Source of the DNA: Cydia pomonella
Lineage: Eukaryota; Arthropoda; Insecta; Lepidoptera; Tortricidae
Direction of reading: 5' to 3'
NCBI RefSeq assembly: GCF_033807575.1
Contig: NC_084726.1
Location: 124,001-188,000, forward strand
DNA length: 64,000 nt
Of this stretch, positions 12,395 through 23,972 are shown piece after piece. A program made the position numbers and the translations under genes. The first letter of the stretch is position 1, and each line of letters starts with the position of its first letter. The notes under the pieces were generated by a model. The model did no database searches, was not told the DNA's origin, and saw only the letters and a program-made list of their open reading frames with translations.

Positions 12395-13280
12395 TAGTTA
12401 AATCTACTTTTTTTAATAATATTTAGATGTCCAGCATAATAAAAAAAACATTTATTGTCGCAAAAAAAAGTAGTACATAAGGCAACGGATAAGCAAACAA
12501 AAAAGACACAAGCTCAATAGGGACAATAGGGTAATTAAATGAATAATGCTACATATTTAATTTAAATTTTATTGAAAGTAGGTACAACAGTAGTGCGGTA
12601 AAGGCCATTTCATATATTGCCGACCGCCGGCGGCCCACAAGGCGGTCCAGTCGGTTAATTTACTGAAAAATCATAATGGTCCGCTACATTCGAATGTATA
12701 TGGGTCGCTGGTGGACCACATGGTCTGCTGATGGAGTTACTACCTACACAAATTCATAGTGGCCTGCTGCACTCGACATTTTTGTGGGTGATGAACTTAG
12801 AGGGTTGATGCTTATAAGTTTAGACGCAAGTAAGACATACGAAATTTTCTTCCTTAAATTTTCAATTGATTAACAAAGAAATGGGACATTTACATAATGA
12901 CATAGCGGCTTTCAGATATTTCTGAATAAGCAATAACGAAACACGTTCAAGTACAAGAAATCCGAAAAGTCAAATAAGTCCCCCTTGCTTTCTAAGCGTT
13001 TGAAATAACACAATGTCCACGCTAATGAGTACTAATGAGTGTTGCGTCCCGCTCACTCTCACAGGAGAGACAAGGACGGTGGTGTTGTTGGCTTTGTGTT
13101 GATTAACGATCTGTCGCGAAATATTGTAATATGAATAATGTTGTTTTTAATTCGAGATTAAGGCGGAGTTTTCTCCCCCTGTTTGACTGATTTTGACTTG
13201 TTGTTTTTAATAACACTAAACCTCTCGCTTTTTGTACAAATATTTAGTGATTACCACATATATTTTTATGGACCAGAGCA
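12395..13280. other. Gene-free stretch
   Basis: No gene supported. 12601-12780 has several GGTCCGC/GGTGGACC-type words (CCGACCGCCGGCGGCCC) that may be a decayed repeat, not resolvable by eye. Confidence 0.35.
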
Positions 13281-13464
13281 CCTAGTGTAAATTTATTCGA
13301 TTTCGAAAAGTGACGTATGCGTTTGCGTTATGTCCTATCCCTTAGTATGGGATTTAGACACAGCGCGCCAAGCGGAAAGTTTTGGAAAAATCCCATACAA
13401 AATGAGACTTAACGCAAACGCGTACGTCACGTTACGCCATCGAATAAATTTACACTAGGGGTAC
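13281..13464. repeat. GTAC-type palindromic MITE, copy 1
   Basis: Left end CCTAGTGTAAATTTATTCGA, right end TCGAATAAATTTACACTAGG then GGTAC. Inner arms GTGACGTATGCGTTTGCGTT and AACGCAAACGCGTACGTCAC fold back, so nearly the whole 184 bp is palindromic. A second copy with both GTAC ends is at 51353-51543; the left GTAC here has decayed. Confidence 0.85.
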
Positions 13465-14524
13465 AGTGCACCGTGCACGGATGTTTGACAACTTAAAAAC
13501 TTGTCATTAATGATGACATTCCCACACGTAGTCATTGCAGATGCTATGTAGAGTTAGCTTGGTGCAACTCTATAGCATTTGTTATTTTTGAATCAAATAT
13601 TTGTGACTACGTAAACCTTATAATTTACCGAACAACCCAAAGATATCTCCATACAAATCTGTATATAATTCTGTTAAACGTACGCGTAGCTCGGCCAACC
13701 AACAAAGTTACGTAACTCAATAGTGGGCAACTTGACCAACTAACTACATATTCTCAATGCTCGAAAACTAGCGAGTTGAGGTCTCATCAAACCAGTATAA
13801 TTTGTTGAGCCCAACAGTATTGAAAGTTTACCGACAAGGGATGGTGCCTTGCATAAAAAGAACAGTTTACACATGAATTTAGTTCTTGGACTCGTATTAT
13901 TTTTTCTATTTGGCAGTAAAAAATGTTCTTGTTGATTTTTGAACCTATACTTTTTTAAGCCATTTAATTAGCTCCAGTTTTAAATATACCATTAGCATTG
14001 GTTGTAATCCACGTCTCAATGCTCTTGCTTGAGTCCCGCTCGTCTCCGCTCATCTCCGTCTCAGTGGGAAGGCAGCCTTAAATCTAAATACGCCTAGCCA
14101 CACCCACAACAAGCAACGCTGGACAATGAATTCGCCCGCGGTAATTGTTGCCAACTTTTAACTTGTTATTCCATTACCCCCTCCCCTCTCTGCCCCTTCC
14201 CCCTTCTACGTGAGACGCCTGCTCATTCGCCATTATGGAGACTAGTTATTCAATTAATAATTCATAACCTCTACACCACTGGAAAACCAGTTTGAATTTG
14301 GACATTATCGCTAGGAAATATGGTATAAAATTGAATGTACTTTTCTATGGCTGTTAGGACTATTATGTTATTCGATAGAAAGGCCTAAAACAACGGCTTT
14401 TTGATCGGAAATGTGGCTTAGGTGCTTTTATTATTGTGTAATTTTACTTTGATGGATTTATAAAAGAGAAAAGCTATGCCTATTATTCTAAAATATTTCC
14501 AGGTTGGCCTGATAAAAAAGCTGT

Positions 14525-14876
14525 ATGTTAACGGCACCAATCATGAGACATTTTTTTGATATGACATGACATTATTTTGATATTTCACCAATATCTGTAA
14601 AATGTTTACCACTTTATGCTTTAAAAGTTGAATCTCCTAAATCCTTTATGTTTTCTATGTATTTGAAAGCTACTGCATTTGGTTTCAATATTATTAACCG
14701 ATTAAAATTATAGTCTTTTGCTCCAGTCATGGGATGTATGGTGCCATTAATTTTCAAATCAACAAATTTCAATAAAATGTTCCCAGCGTTTAATGACGGT
14801 AAATACTTGGTTTACAGGATTTTCTATAGTAGTCTATACCACCCCATTACTGGTGCCTGTTCCATTATAGGGGTAA
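14525..14876 (+). repeat. Dispersed repeat pair, copy 2 (GTTAACGGCACCAATCAT)
   Basis: Direct-orientation partner of 8239-8640. It may extend to about 15092, where an AT tail (TTATATATATATATGTAATG, then AAATAAATAATTTATCTATC) ends the unit. The reading frame at 14729-15058 lies inside the repeat and is not treated as a gene. Confidence 0.7.
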
Positions 14877-15388
14877 TCCTTTTGGTTAAGATAAATGCTA
14901 AAACATTAAAACTGTTTTGGGTTCTTCTAGCAGAATCACCGAAGCTTCGCCCGAAAAAGTGGAGTGCATTACTGAACCCCTTGGTTTTGCTGTATTTGCC
15001 TACGTTGTATTTTTTTGTTAGTGTTTTTCTTGTTTTTTTATTATATATATATATGTAATGTGGCAAACAAATAAATAATTTATCTATCTATCTTTTCAGT
15101 CTGATTTTCTCTCTCTCGGAAGTATCTGAAACAATCTGATTTGCAGAGCCATAACCGTGGTCATATATTTTTGCGAGCTTCGTTATTACGCAAGATATTG
15201 CAGGTGACTCAACTTTACTGCACTTGATAGGTACGGCATGACCGAATAAATTATATCGATAAAATTTTATGAACCATTTAACGTTGAACACGGCAGTGAT
15301 CGTTGCCAACACATCAAAAATGCCCAACTTAAACACGTTTAAACACTGAAATAGATCTCATATACTAAAGTAGGAAACAAGCACTTTA

Positions 15389-15600
15389 GTGTCCAAGACA
15401 GGATTCGAACCAGAGTCTGCAGCCTTTTTAATTTATGTGATAGTTAGCAAGCGAGCAGACCAGCTGCCTGATGGGAAGCGGTCACCGTCGCCCATGGACA
15501 TGAGCAACATCGGAGCTTTCGTGGCTAGCACCATAACTTCTAGGCCATCCGGTCCTGACGGAATCGGTTCCAATTTCTCTAGCATATGTCATCTTTGAAA
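15389..15600 (-). repeat. tRNA-derived SINE split by a second insertion
   Basis: Minus strand: a head with GACCGGATGGCCTAGAAG and, after the insertion, a B-box TCTGGTTCGAATCCTG. The two halves (15389-15423 and 15514-about 15600) are separated by 15424-15516, which belongs to the family at 2261-2545. Confidence 0.65.
15424..15516 (+). mobile_element. Repeat fragment inserted in a SINE
   Basis: AGTTAGCAAGCGAGCAGACC through GTCGCCCATGGACATGAGC matches 2261-2330. It is bordered by AGC on both sides (15421-15423 and 15514-15516), which may be a short target-site duplication. Confidence 0.6.
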
Positions 15601-15986
15601 TGTTAAGAGTGTTTGCAAATACAAGTCCCCTACGATACGATTCGATACGATAATTTATTGATAAAATATATTTCACAGGTCATTTCTTAATACTAGGTAC
15701 TTAAAATCTATTATTTACATCATTCGTTATTTGGTTAACTAACCAGTTACTATTTATTCTAATAATCGATTTGATGTTACATAAGTAAAGCACGTATTGC
15801 TCGCCCTTAGACTGTGATCAAGTTTATGTGCAAGTATAAAACGCCAAAACCTAGCCTACATGTTTTACTAATAGCTAAGTCAGAAACAGCAAACTGTTCC
15901 TGCGACCTATTTACTAAAATCCCATTTTGTATTCAACCTCAGCTGCTCCAAATCACCCCCACCCCTGCGCCAATAGCCTCCAGCAG

Positions 15987-16043
15987 CCCTTATCTCTCTT
16001 TAAGAGCCTACGTCCTTTGCATTGCTAATAATAACATCGGTTG
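15987..16043 (+). repeat. Local direct duplication, copy 1
   Basis: CCCTTATCTCTCTTTAAGAG then GTCCTTTGCATTGCTAATAAT and GGTTG. The second copy is at 16659-16713, 672 bp downstream in the same orientation, with only a few substitutions. Confidence 0.8.
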
Positions 16044-16147
16044 TTCCGTCTAACAATATTTGTCTTGTTAATTGACCAATCTTATACCTTATTTCAAGGA
16101 AATATGGTTTCGAGTGTTGTGGTACTTGTGGTTAATAAATAATTGTC

Positions 16148-16233
16148 AGACCAATTGTTTTTTTTTTTTTTCTATTTATTATTTAGGGACTTAAATCAGT
16201 TACATGATTATGCCAGCCCCAAAGACCAATTGT
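16148..16233 (-). mobile_element. Short poly(A)-tailed retroposed insertion with perfect TSD
   Basis: An 11-bp direct repeat AGACCAATTGT stands at 16148-16158 and 16223-16233. Between them are 64 bp that on the minus strand begin TTGGGGCTGGC, contain AATAAATAG near the end, and finish in an A tract (T tract on +). This is the classic form of a 5'-truncated target-primed reverse-transcription insertion: poly(A) signal, poly(A) tail and target-site duplication. The source RNA is not identified. Confidence 0.8.
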
Positions 16234-16658
16234 GAATGATATACATAATATGATCTCTGCACAAATACTAAGAATGACGCAACTTTCAAAACCATTTAAA
16301 CGGATTATATCGCCGAATTTAAAATATTATTGTATTCTGACGAGTCTAAAACCAATCACATATAACATAATTAATTATTATGAAAGTAATTGTTATGATA
16401 AAATGTATATCGTCAAACCTAGTTCGCACTAATTTGCGATAATTCCTTGCAATAATCTGCGATAAAAAAGCTATAAGATGTTTATACTTCTCAATTACGT
16501 ATTTTTTGTAGTTGTGAATAATGATAGAACTCACCACTAAGCGTCTTATTATCTCTTTCTGCTTGAGATATTGCCGTTCCTTAACCAACGTCAAATAGTA
16601 TGTATGGTAAATCTACTAATATATATGCGGGAGTTATAAAAGCTCAATCCCGGGCCAT

Positions 16659-16713
16659 CCCTTATCTCTCTTTAAGAGCCCGTGTCCTTTGCATTGCTAA
16701 TAATGAACGGTTG
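16659..16713 (+). repeat. Local direct duplication, copy 2
   Basis: Partner of 15987-16043. GAGCCCGTGTCC replaces GAGCCTACGTCC, and a few bases before GGTTG are missing. Confidence 0.8.
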
Positions 16714-17352
16714 TAAGTAACGATGCGCATGTCCGAACTATTGTTATGCCCGTTTCGGTAAGAGAAGGTTGTGACTCGTATATCTTGACCTCTAGCTTTT
16801 TAGAGATCAAGCTGTACCAGTCTTTGGCTATTGATACCACGTTTTTGGCGAATTGGTTTGTGTTGTAAAATTCAAATATTTATTGTGTACACAGTTTAGA
16901 TTACGTACACCCATTCCATTCTCTAATCAACTTTTAAAAAATACATAGGTCTATGTAGGTAAGTAAATATTTATTTGGACAAAATAAGTAGGTACAATAG
17001 TTTCTTTAGGTGCTAGGTGACAATTGATGTTTTTTCTGCTATATAACCCTTGGAGTAGGCCGTGGACTCCCGACCGATTATGTCATTTAAATTTTAAATA
17101 TTTGATTAATTGAAATAAAACCAAAATTCCAATAACTCAAAAACGACATATGTCACTTGAAGGATTGTGCTATACAGGTTGTACTAGCCTGCAAACAAAA
17201 ACCATTTTATGTTTTGTAAAACATATAGCATGAAAGATCATTTTAAACGAGAACAGTGGAAAAATAACGTTATTTATAAAATTATCAGCAAAATAATTTT
17301 GGTACGTTGTTCTCTTTGCTACTGATCCTGACGGTATGCATAACGATCCTGC

Positions 17353-17730
17353 GGCCCCACGTTGGGCGCCAGTTTAACACTTAGAAGGTGGGTTTTCTCG
17401 CCCCAGGGTAAATTAGTATAAATAACGGTTCTGATAGAAAGTAACAGAAATCGTAAGTAGAAGTGCTGTAATAATGCAGGATACTCACGAGGCCCCACGT
17501 TGGGCGCCATATCAACAGTAATTTTGTCTCAACAAGAAGGAGGTGTATATTTGGGCCGTAGGTAGATTGTAATAAAAATAGTTTTAAAAGAAAGTAATTG
17601 TAATCGTACGTAGAAGTGTAAGCATGAAATGGTGGGTTTTCTGGCCTGAGGGTTGTCCGTTTTAAAAAATAGAGCTTTAAGCTTTTATGAATACAGAATA
17701 CTCCTAAAGCCCCACAGTGAGAGCCACTTT
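17353..17730 (-). mobile_element. LTR-retroelement remnant with tandem tRNA-Lys-type primer binding sites
   Basis: On the minus strand the 18-mer TGGCGCCCAACGTGGGGC occurs at about 17353-17371 and again, with its first T retained, at 17492-17511. A degenerate third site lies at about 17710-17728. The 18-mer is the known primer-binding sequence complementary to the 3' end of tRNA-Lys(CUU) (retroviral Lys1,2 class). Between the sites, matching blocks recur in order: GGTGGGTTTTCT (17387 and 17636) and AGAAAGTAA...CGTAnGTAGAAGTG (17436-17467 and 17592-17620). Repeats of about 139 and 218 bp therefore make an LTR/leader array. No gag or pol is attached. Confidence 0.7.
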
Positions 17731-17739
17731 ATTTATTTG

Positions 17740-19276
17740 TTTAAACTTTATTGAAAACAAACAAATAAAAATGTACAAATGGCGGACTTAATGCCAAAAG
17801 GCATTCTTTACCAGTCAACCATTGGGTCCAACAGATACATATATGTTGATACAGATGATTTATAACTTACAAAGATATAATTTACCCTTAAATCAAATAT
17901 TGTAAACATAATATTAATAATATATATATTTAAAATAAAGCTACAAAAATATGCGTGCTCATATATATGGTGGTATTATGATACTTATAAACTTAGATGA
18001 GTAATACACAAGAGATAAACTAATACGTTAATACGTATCTACGTAAACGTATATACGTAATTACGTAGTAATCTACGTGAGTATACAGGATATATACTGG
18101 TCTGTAATAGCAAGTGCCGAGGTAACTTTGTAAACAGAGCGCCGTCCGGCGAAGAATTCTCATTATTTGTAAATAAACCCGAGCAATACATTATTCATAA
18201 ACCACCAAGCTTATCTTCACTATCCTGAACTTTAATACTCTTGTAATAAAGGCGTAAATCCCTTGTCTAGTAGCCACAGTCTGTTGCCCCATCTTTGTCT
18301 TCAAATAACAGTTAATATTTCATTCAGAGCTCCATTATCGCCATATTACTAAACCTCTAAAGGTTTTGTTTAAAATAAGACTAGATTTCGTAATTTTATC
18401 TCATCAATTAGCTCTGCTTTTAGTACCTAAATTTAGGTAAATATTTAATAGCTCACTTTGAATATATTGATGCCTTTATCAAAGAAACAAATTAAAAGCG
18501 AAACATTTTTCACGTGGATAAATAGATTTAGGTTCTCGAAAATTTATATTTTCTGTGGTATCCATAAAAACCAGAGGTTTGGTGAAACAAATGCTCACAA
18601 TTTTGGCTGTCTAATCTATGTTGGAGACGTTTTGAGGTGATGAGGACGCAACTAGAAACTTTAATCGGCTTTAACTTTTGGGTTCATTAGAGGAAGATTT
18701 GGGGTTTCTGCGTACCTATACGATACGAAAAGCTAGAATTTTCAAACGTTAAATAAATTTAAATCTTTGTGAAATATAGGTGATTTTGGTTTGTGTGACT
18801 ATACTCTGTAGTCAATAAATATTGATATGGTGAATAAATATTGACCACAGAGTACAGCTATTCGGCTCCTGGACTATATTTAAGTATAAAACATTGTAGT
18901 TGTAATGATGTTATTTTTGGAGAAAATTGGAAAACAAATTTGCTACGTTAAAACACCCTGTCAATGAGATAATTAAATGAGTCCTCATTGAATAGATTCT
19001 GGAACCTCTTTTACCTAACACATAACTGGTCACTATTTTTAAGTTAATTTTATTAGTTTTTTTAGTATTATTATTTAATTTAGTTTTTAATATCTTTACG
19101 TGTTTATACGTAAGTAAGAGTACTTACAAGTAAGAGAATAAAAAAAAATCAAATGAAAAAAAAAAATTCAATGCTCAATGTTCGAATAAAGAAAAATTCA
19201 GATAAAGTACACTTTATCTGTTTAAATAAATAAAATTTTGAGTTAACGCAAATCGTAAAATAGCCTAGCCATAGTT
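17740..19276. other. Gene-free stretch
   Basis: No gene supported. 18025-18080 carries seven ACGT cores (TACGTAAACGTATATACGTA and neighbours). 18800-18857 is an imperfect inverted repeat with TACTCTGTAGTCAATA and its counterpart TATTGACCACAGAGTA. Confidence 0.45.
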
Positions 19277-19371
19277 TTTTTGTTTTTATATTACGTCGGT
19301 GGCAAACAAGCATACGGCCCGCCTGATGGTAAGCAATATCCGTAGCCTATGTACGCCTGCAACTCCAAGCC
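19277..19371 (+). repeat. TACGTCGGTGGCAAACAAGC repeat, 5' fragment
   Basis: TTACGTCGGTGGCAAACAAG, GGCCCGCCTGATGGTAAGCA and TAGCCTATGTACGCCTGCAA are present, then homology stops. Confidence 0.75.
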
Positions 19372-20113
19372 TAGTAAAAAGATCTCTAGTTCAGCCTATT
19401 GTGATAGAATGGTAACTACGGAACCCTACACTGAGTATATAGCCCGAGATGCTCATGCCCAGATTTATCTTGTGTGTTCGGAGTCGGCCCCATAGTAAAA
19501 GACGACGTCGATTGACAGTTTGAACTAGAAACTAAACCAAAGGTAACAAATGAACACAAATACAAAGTAGTAAAGCCAATAGATGAACGCCTGCAATAAA
19601 TTCAGATTGCTCCTGCGTTTGTCTTAGAACACAAACACTGAAACACGCAGAAACACAAATACTCACCTAACACATATCAACGTACGGGCATAGACATAGA
19701 TTAGAGGGTAAAGTGAAAGACATGACGTAGTTTAAATCGTATTATTGAAGACATTGGGTTATTCATAAATGTAATAGAAGCCTCAATTAATCGTTTGTCT
19801 ACGTATGAAGGTACTTGTAAAAAAGGCTTTTCTGATACTCCTACGGTAATATACCTGCCCAATACAATGTTCGGTTTTCAAGGGTAATTAGTGTTCAAAA
19901 TTAGTTGTGTTTTTTAATAGAATTGAAAATAAGTGGTCAATACCACTACATTCCCAATTTCTGTCGCTCATTTTTAAATAGCATTTTACCGTGTTCCACA
20001 GATTTTTGAGTGATGAAATGGAGCACTTGAAATATAATAATCGGCCCTCAGTGCCTGGATAAAATTAAATCTATTGACGAAAATAAATGTTAAAACTGAC
20101 TAACGGACATGAC

Positions 20114-20286
20114 TGAGAAGTTACTCGCTGTACTCTGTTAGAGGGCGGCATGAGTCCTGATTTACGGTCTGTCCCGCGCCCGGCATAACGCTATTTACAT
20201 CCGACTACGCACAGCGCACACAATGTTGCTCAATGCTCAATGTTCGGAAAATAATACGGACAACGGGTGAGAGATTGCGACAAATG
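20114..20286 (+). repeat. Local duplication of a GC-rich block, copy 1
   Basis: GAGAAG...CTCGCTGTACTCTGTTAGAG, then TGAGTCCTGATTTACGGTCT, GGCATAACGCTATTTACATC, ACGCACAGCGCACACAATG and TTCGGAAAATAATACGG. Repeated at 20760-20920. Confidence 0.85.
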
Positions 20287-20759
20287 TAGCTCGGATAGCC
20301 AATACGCAAAGAAAAGTTTTTTGAGTTTATGTGTGTGTTTTTGCAAACGGTTTGACAGGTTTTGTATTATGCGTAGTTAGATTGGCTTTGAGATAAATAT
20401 GGCCACTTTACTTATTGTAAAATGAAGAATCATCAAAAACTTCTCACTAAGTCTACTATGGTTAATTGAGTATTTTATCGCTTGCGATCCAAGTAAAGAT
20501 GAAGTTATTTATTAACAAAAACCATGAGTCTCGCAACTGTTTGACTGCCCACACAACAATATTACAATGATATAAAGCTTCGAGTGAAAAACTTTCATAC
20601 TATAGCATTTGGTGTACCCCAAGGAACCATTTTGAGAGCGTTTGTTACTAAGCATTTATAAATGTGATTAGATCATACGTAACTTTTATAAAAGTCTCGT
20701 AGTTTTTTAGAAAAAAATAAAGATTTAAAAATCGGGTGTGTTCATTATGTTTGTATGCA

Positions 20760-20920
20760 GAGAAGCTACTCCGTTTACTCTATAACAGGAGGCGGCCTGA
20801 GTCCTGATTTACGGTCTGTCCCGCGTCTGGCATAACGCTATTTACATCCGACCACGCACAGCGCACACAATGCTCAACGTTCGGAAAATAATACGGCAAC
20901 GGGTGCGATTGCGACAAATT
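20760..20920 (+). repeat. Local duplication of a GC-rich block, copy 2
   Basis: Direct repeat of 20114-20286, 646 bp downstream and strongly conserved across the middle 100 bp. It lacks the extra GTTGCTCAAT present in copy 1. Confidence 0.85.
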
Positions 20921-20929
20921 CGTTGTTTT

Positions 20930-23730
20930 GATCCGACCGGAAAAGGCCGGTAATGTTTTAGAGTGTAAAGATTTTTACATTCCTACTAGGCTTTATTTTG
21001 GTTTGAAGAAACTTTATTGTCTAAGAATTACAGAAAATTCACTTACAAGAAGCAATTTATCATTTTTTTTTTAGAGGTTAGTTTAGGTTTAGTTTTATTT
21101 ATAGTTAAGTTTATTTGTTAGTCCTTAAGTATTTTAATGATTGTATTTTTTTATTTAATAAGTTTTAGAATTATTGTAATATTACTGAAATTTTATTATC
21201 AAAATTAAAAGTAGCTCTTTCTTTATAAATAGCTAACTCGAAAATATTGTAAATGTTACATATTGAACTCTGCGGTAAGAACCATTCCATATTTTATTTA
21301 AGATTAAAAATTAAATCTGTTTAGCGGTTCGGCGCCATCAACGAATAACGCTCAAACATAAATAAATTGTCATTTATGATATTAGTAAGATTCATCGGCA
21401 CTGGATATTAGCATTAAATTCAGAGTGAAGTTTATAATGACTATAACCAATCGGGTTCGTTAATATTTGGACTTTACTTGTTAGTGAAGTTTAGAATCCT
21501 CAAAAGCTTACGATGTGAGTATGTGACTGACTTTTGATTAAATATCTATTTTTACATTTGAGAAGGTCATAGAGTCAAGACTGTGTGATAAGCGTTCACA
21601 ACGATACTCATGTCTAGCTCTGCCTAAAAAATCTATACAAACGCATTTAGCGAACCTTAAGGTTCCTTATTAAGCCAAAAATTAAATATTTTTTTTTTAT
21701 CAAGGCTTCTCCGTTCTTTTCTTAAGGTAAGTGACCTTTAGGTAGATCTAATTGAAAACCTTCTTGTTTAACTTCTGAAGGTTACTTTCAGTAACAAACA
21801 TAACTACTTACTACTTAAAGTAGCTAAAAAGAGCAATGAACTCGAACGACAAAAAGTTTTTTACTCAAACATCTCATTAGGAATTTAAATCTTTAAGACG
21901 ACTTTAGTAGATTGGTCCTAAAGTTCTGTTTAACTTGATAAATTAGACGAGAAAGTATTTCAATCCGAATCCTAAAGCCAAAACAGTAAAGTGAAATCCT
22001 GGCAGACGGTCCGGGGTGCAATTTGGTTTTTATTCTCCGCATAAAACCAAACGTCCAAACCTAATCCACACAGAATTTAACCTAGAAGAGAGATTGTTGC
22101 TAGTTGAGTAGTAGCTAGAAAATATGCGACGGTAGCTTAGATTTTACGTACACTGGTTTGTCTAAGGTGATATACTGTGCAATGGTTTTGAAGAATTCTG
22201 GTCGTGTATCCTCATTGTTTATTCACCCCATCTAGTCGTATGCTTCAAGAAAACCAATACTTATGTGAATTCGACATTTATAGAAAATATGGTTGAAGGC
22301 CAACTAATACTAGTTTGTCTGAGCTGTAGACTACGCTTGTTAATAAAAAGAATAACATTGAGCGAGGTCGTGATAGTCCGCGGAAGGGAAGACCCGCAAA
22401 TGACTACGCAGTTAAATAATCTCGAGAATTTGCTCTCATTCTGTAAATATTTGAGATTTCTTTATGAAAATGAAGTGCAGAATTCTGAGCGGTCTGAGTT
22501 AGCTTTGTGGACGTTTTTTTGGAGGAAATGTCTGAAGTTTTAAAATTGTTATCAGTGAGAAATTTTGCGGTAGCGTCTGACGTTTTTATATTCGACATTC
22601 AGGTGATGTTTTTCAAGTGTATGAATTCAACATATTTATTAAAAACACAATTAAAATCATATCAAGACAGATGTCAGATCCACGACGCAGGCTTCGTTAA
22701 TATATACGTAAACAAGCAAAAAAACATCCACAACACGCTTCGTCATCGTAATATGCACCTATCCTATAAAATATATATCCACAACACGTTTCGTCAACGG
22801 CCTACCTAGTATCTATATAACAAAAAACAATAAACAATAGAAACCTACCCCCCACTCTGATTTTCACCCGGACCAAAAGTGCCAAAAATACTGGCGGCAT
22901 TGCCTCGCTGAATGGCCAGTGATATCTGTTGGACCAGGAAAGAACCTAGGTATAGCAACTTGCTATCTGCCATGATCTCTAAACTTCAGTAAACTTTTTA
23001 AAGCGTCGGAATAGTTGGAACAGAAAGTTTTTATGACCGCTCTGGGAACAAAAGCCGTAGTTGTTACTTGTTAGTTGCTAAAGCTTTTCACATCCGAGTT
23101 GTATTGTTCGCCATTAGACCTGGATATTGTATAGAAATGGTTGGGGTGAATGTTATACAAACCGATTCATAATAGTAATCCGTATAATGGTTTTGTAACA
23201 ACGACTTTGGAATGTCTTACTCGCTCTTTATTGATCGCATTTCAACTATCTTTATCTTTACTGAACACTCTGAGATATTGAATATGGTGTTTGACTTATA
23301 ATGATCGACCTTGTCATCGATCTTGTCTTTACTCTCCTAAGATTTCCCATTTTACTTTCATTATTTTATCATAATTTAGAATAATATCAATTTTAATTAA
23401 AAAAAAAACTTCTTTGAAACAGAGACATATTAAACCCAACCCTCGACCCGTTTTTAATATACCTACTTCATAAGTGAAATATGTATATTGGCAATTGACA
23501 AAAGGCGCAATTTATTAATTAAGCAGTTTTTGAAAAGTTTTTGCCATATCTAAATAGCGCCCGTGTATAATAATTGTTCTACTTTTCTTTACATTTAAGC
23601 AGTTCTATTTAGTGTGATATGGGTGTAATAAATTACGTGATGTTGAAAATAAAGCTTTATTTATTTATTTATAATTATAACTGCATTACTGTTTATGTAA
23701 TAACTTCTAGTTAGTTTCGATGTTTTCACG
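20930..23730. other. Gene-free stretch
   Basis: No gene supported. Overlapping open frames at 22265-22809 (+) and 22404-22598 (-) show no domain, and neither frame is clearly favoured. A decayed retroelement frame is possible but not demonstrable. Confidence 0.35.
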
Positions 23731-23734
23731 ATTG

Positions 23735-23972
23735 GACTGGCCTAGTGGGTAGTGACCCTGCCTATGAAGCCGATGGTCCCGGGTTTAAATCTGGTAAGGG
23801 CATTTATTTGTGTGACGAGGACGGATTTGTTCTTGAGTCATGGGTGTTTTATATGTATTTAAGTATTTTTAAATATTTATATATGTCGTTGTTTAAGTAC
23901 CCACAACGCAAGCTTTATTGAGCTTACTGTGGGACTTAGTCAATTTGTGTAATAATGTCCTATAATATTTAT
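23735..23972 (+). repeat. tRNA-derived SINE, + orientation
   Basis: GACTGGCCTAGTGGGTAGTG (A-box region), CCCGGGTTTAAATCTGG (B-box), then the body AAGGGCATTTATTTGTGTGA, GAGTCATGGGTGTTTTA, TACTGTGGGACTTAGTC and the AT tail TCCTATAATATTTATG. Opposite in orientation to 10280-10550 and nearly full length. Confidence 0.85.
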
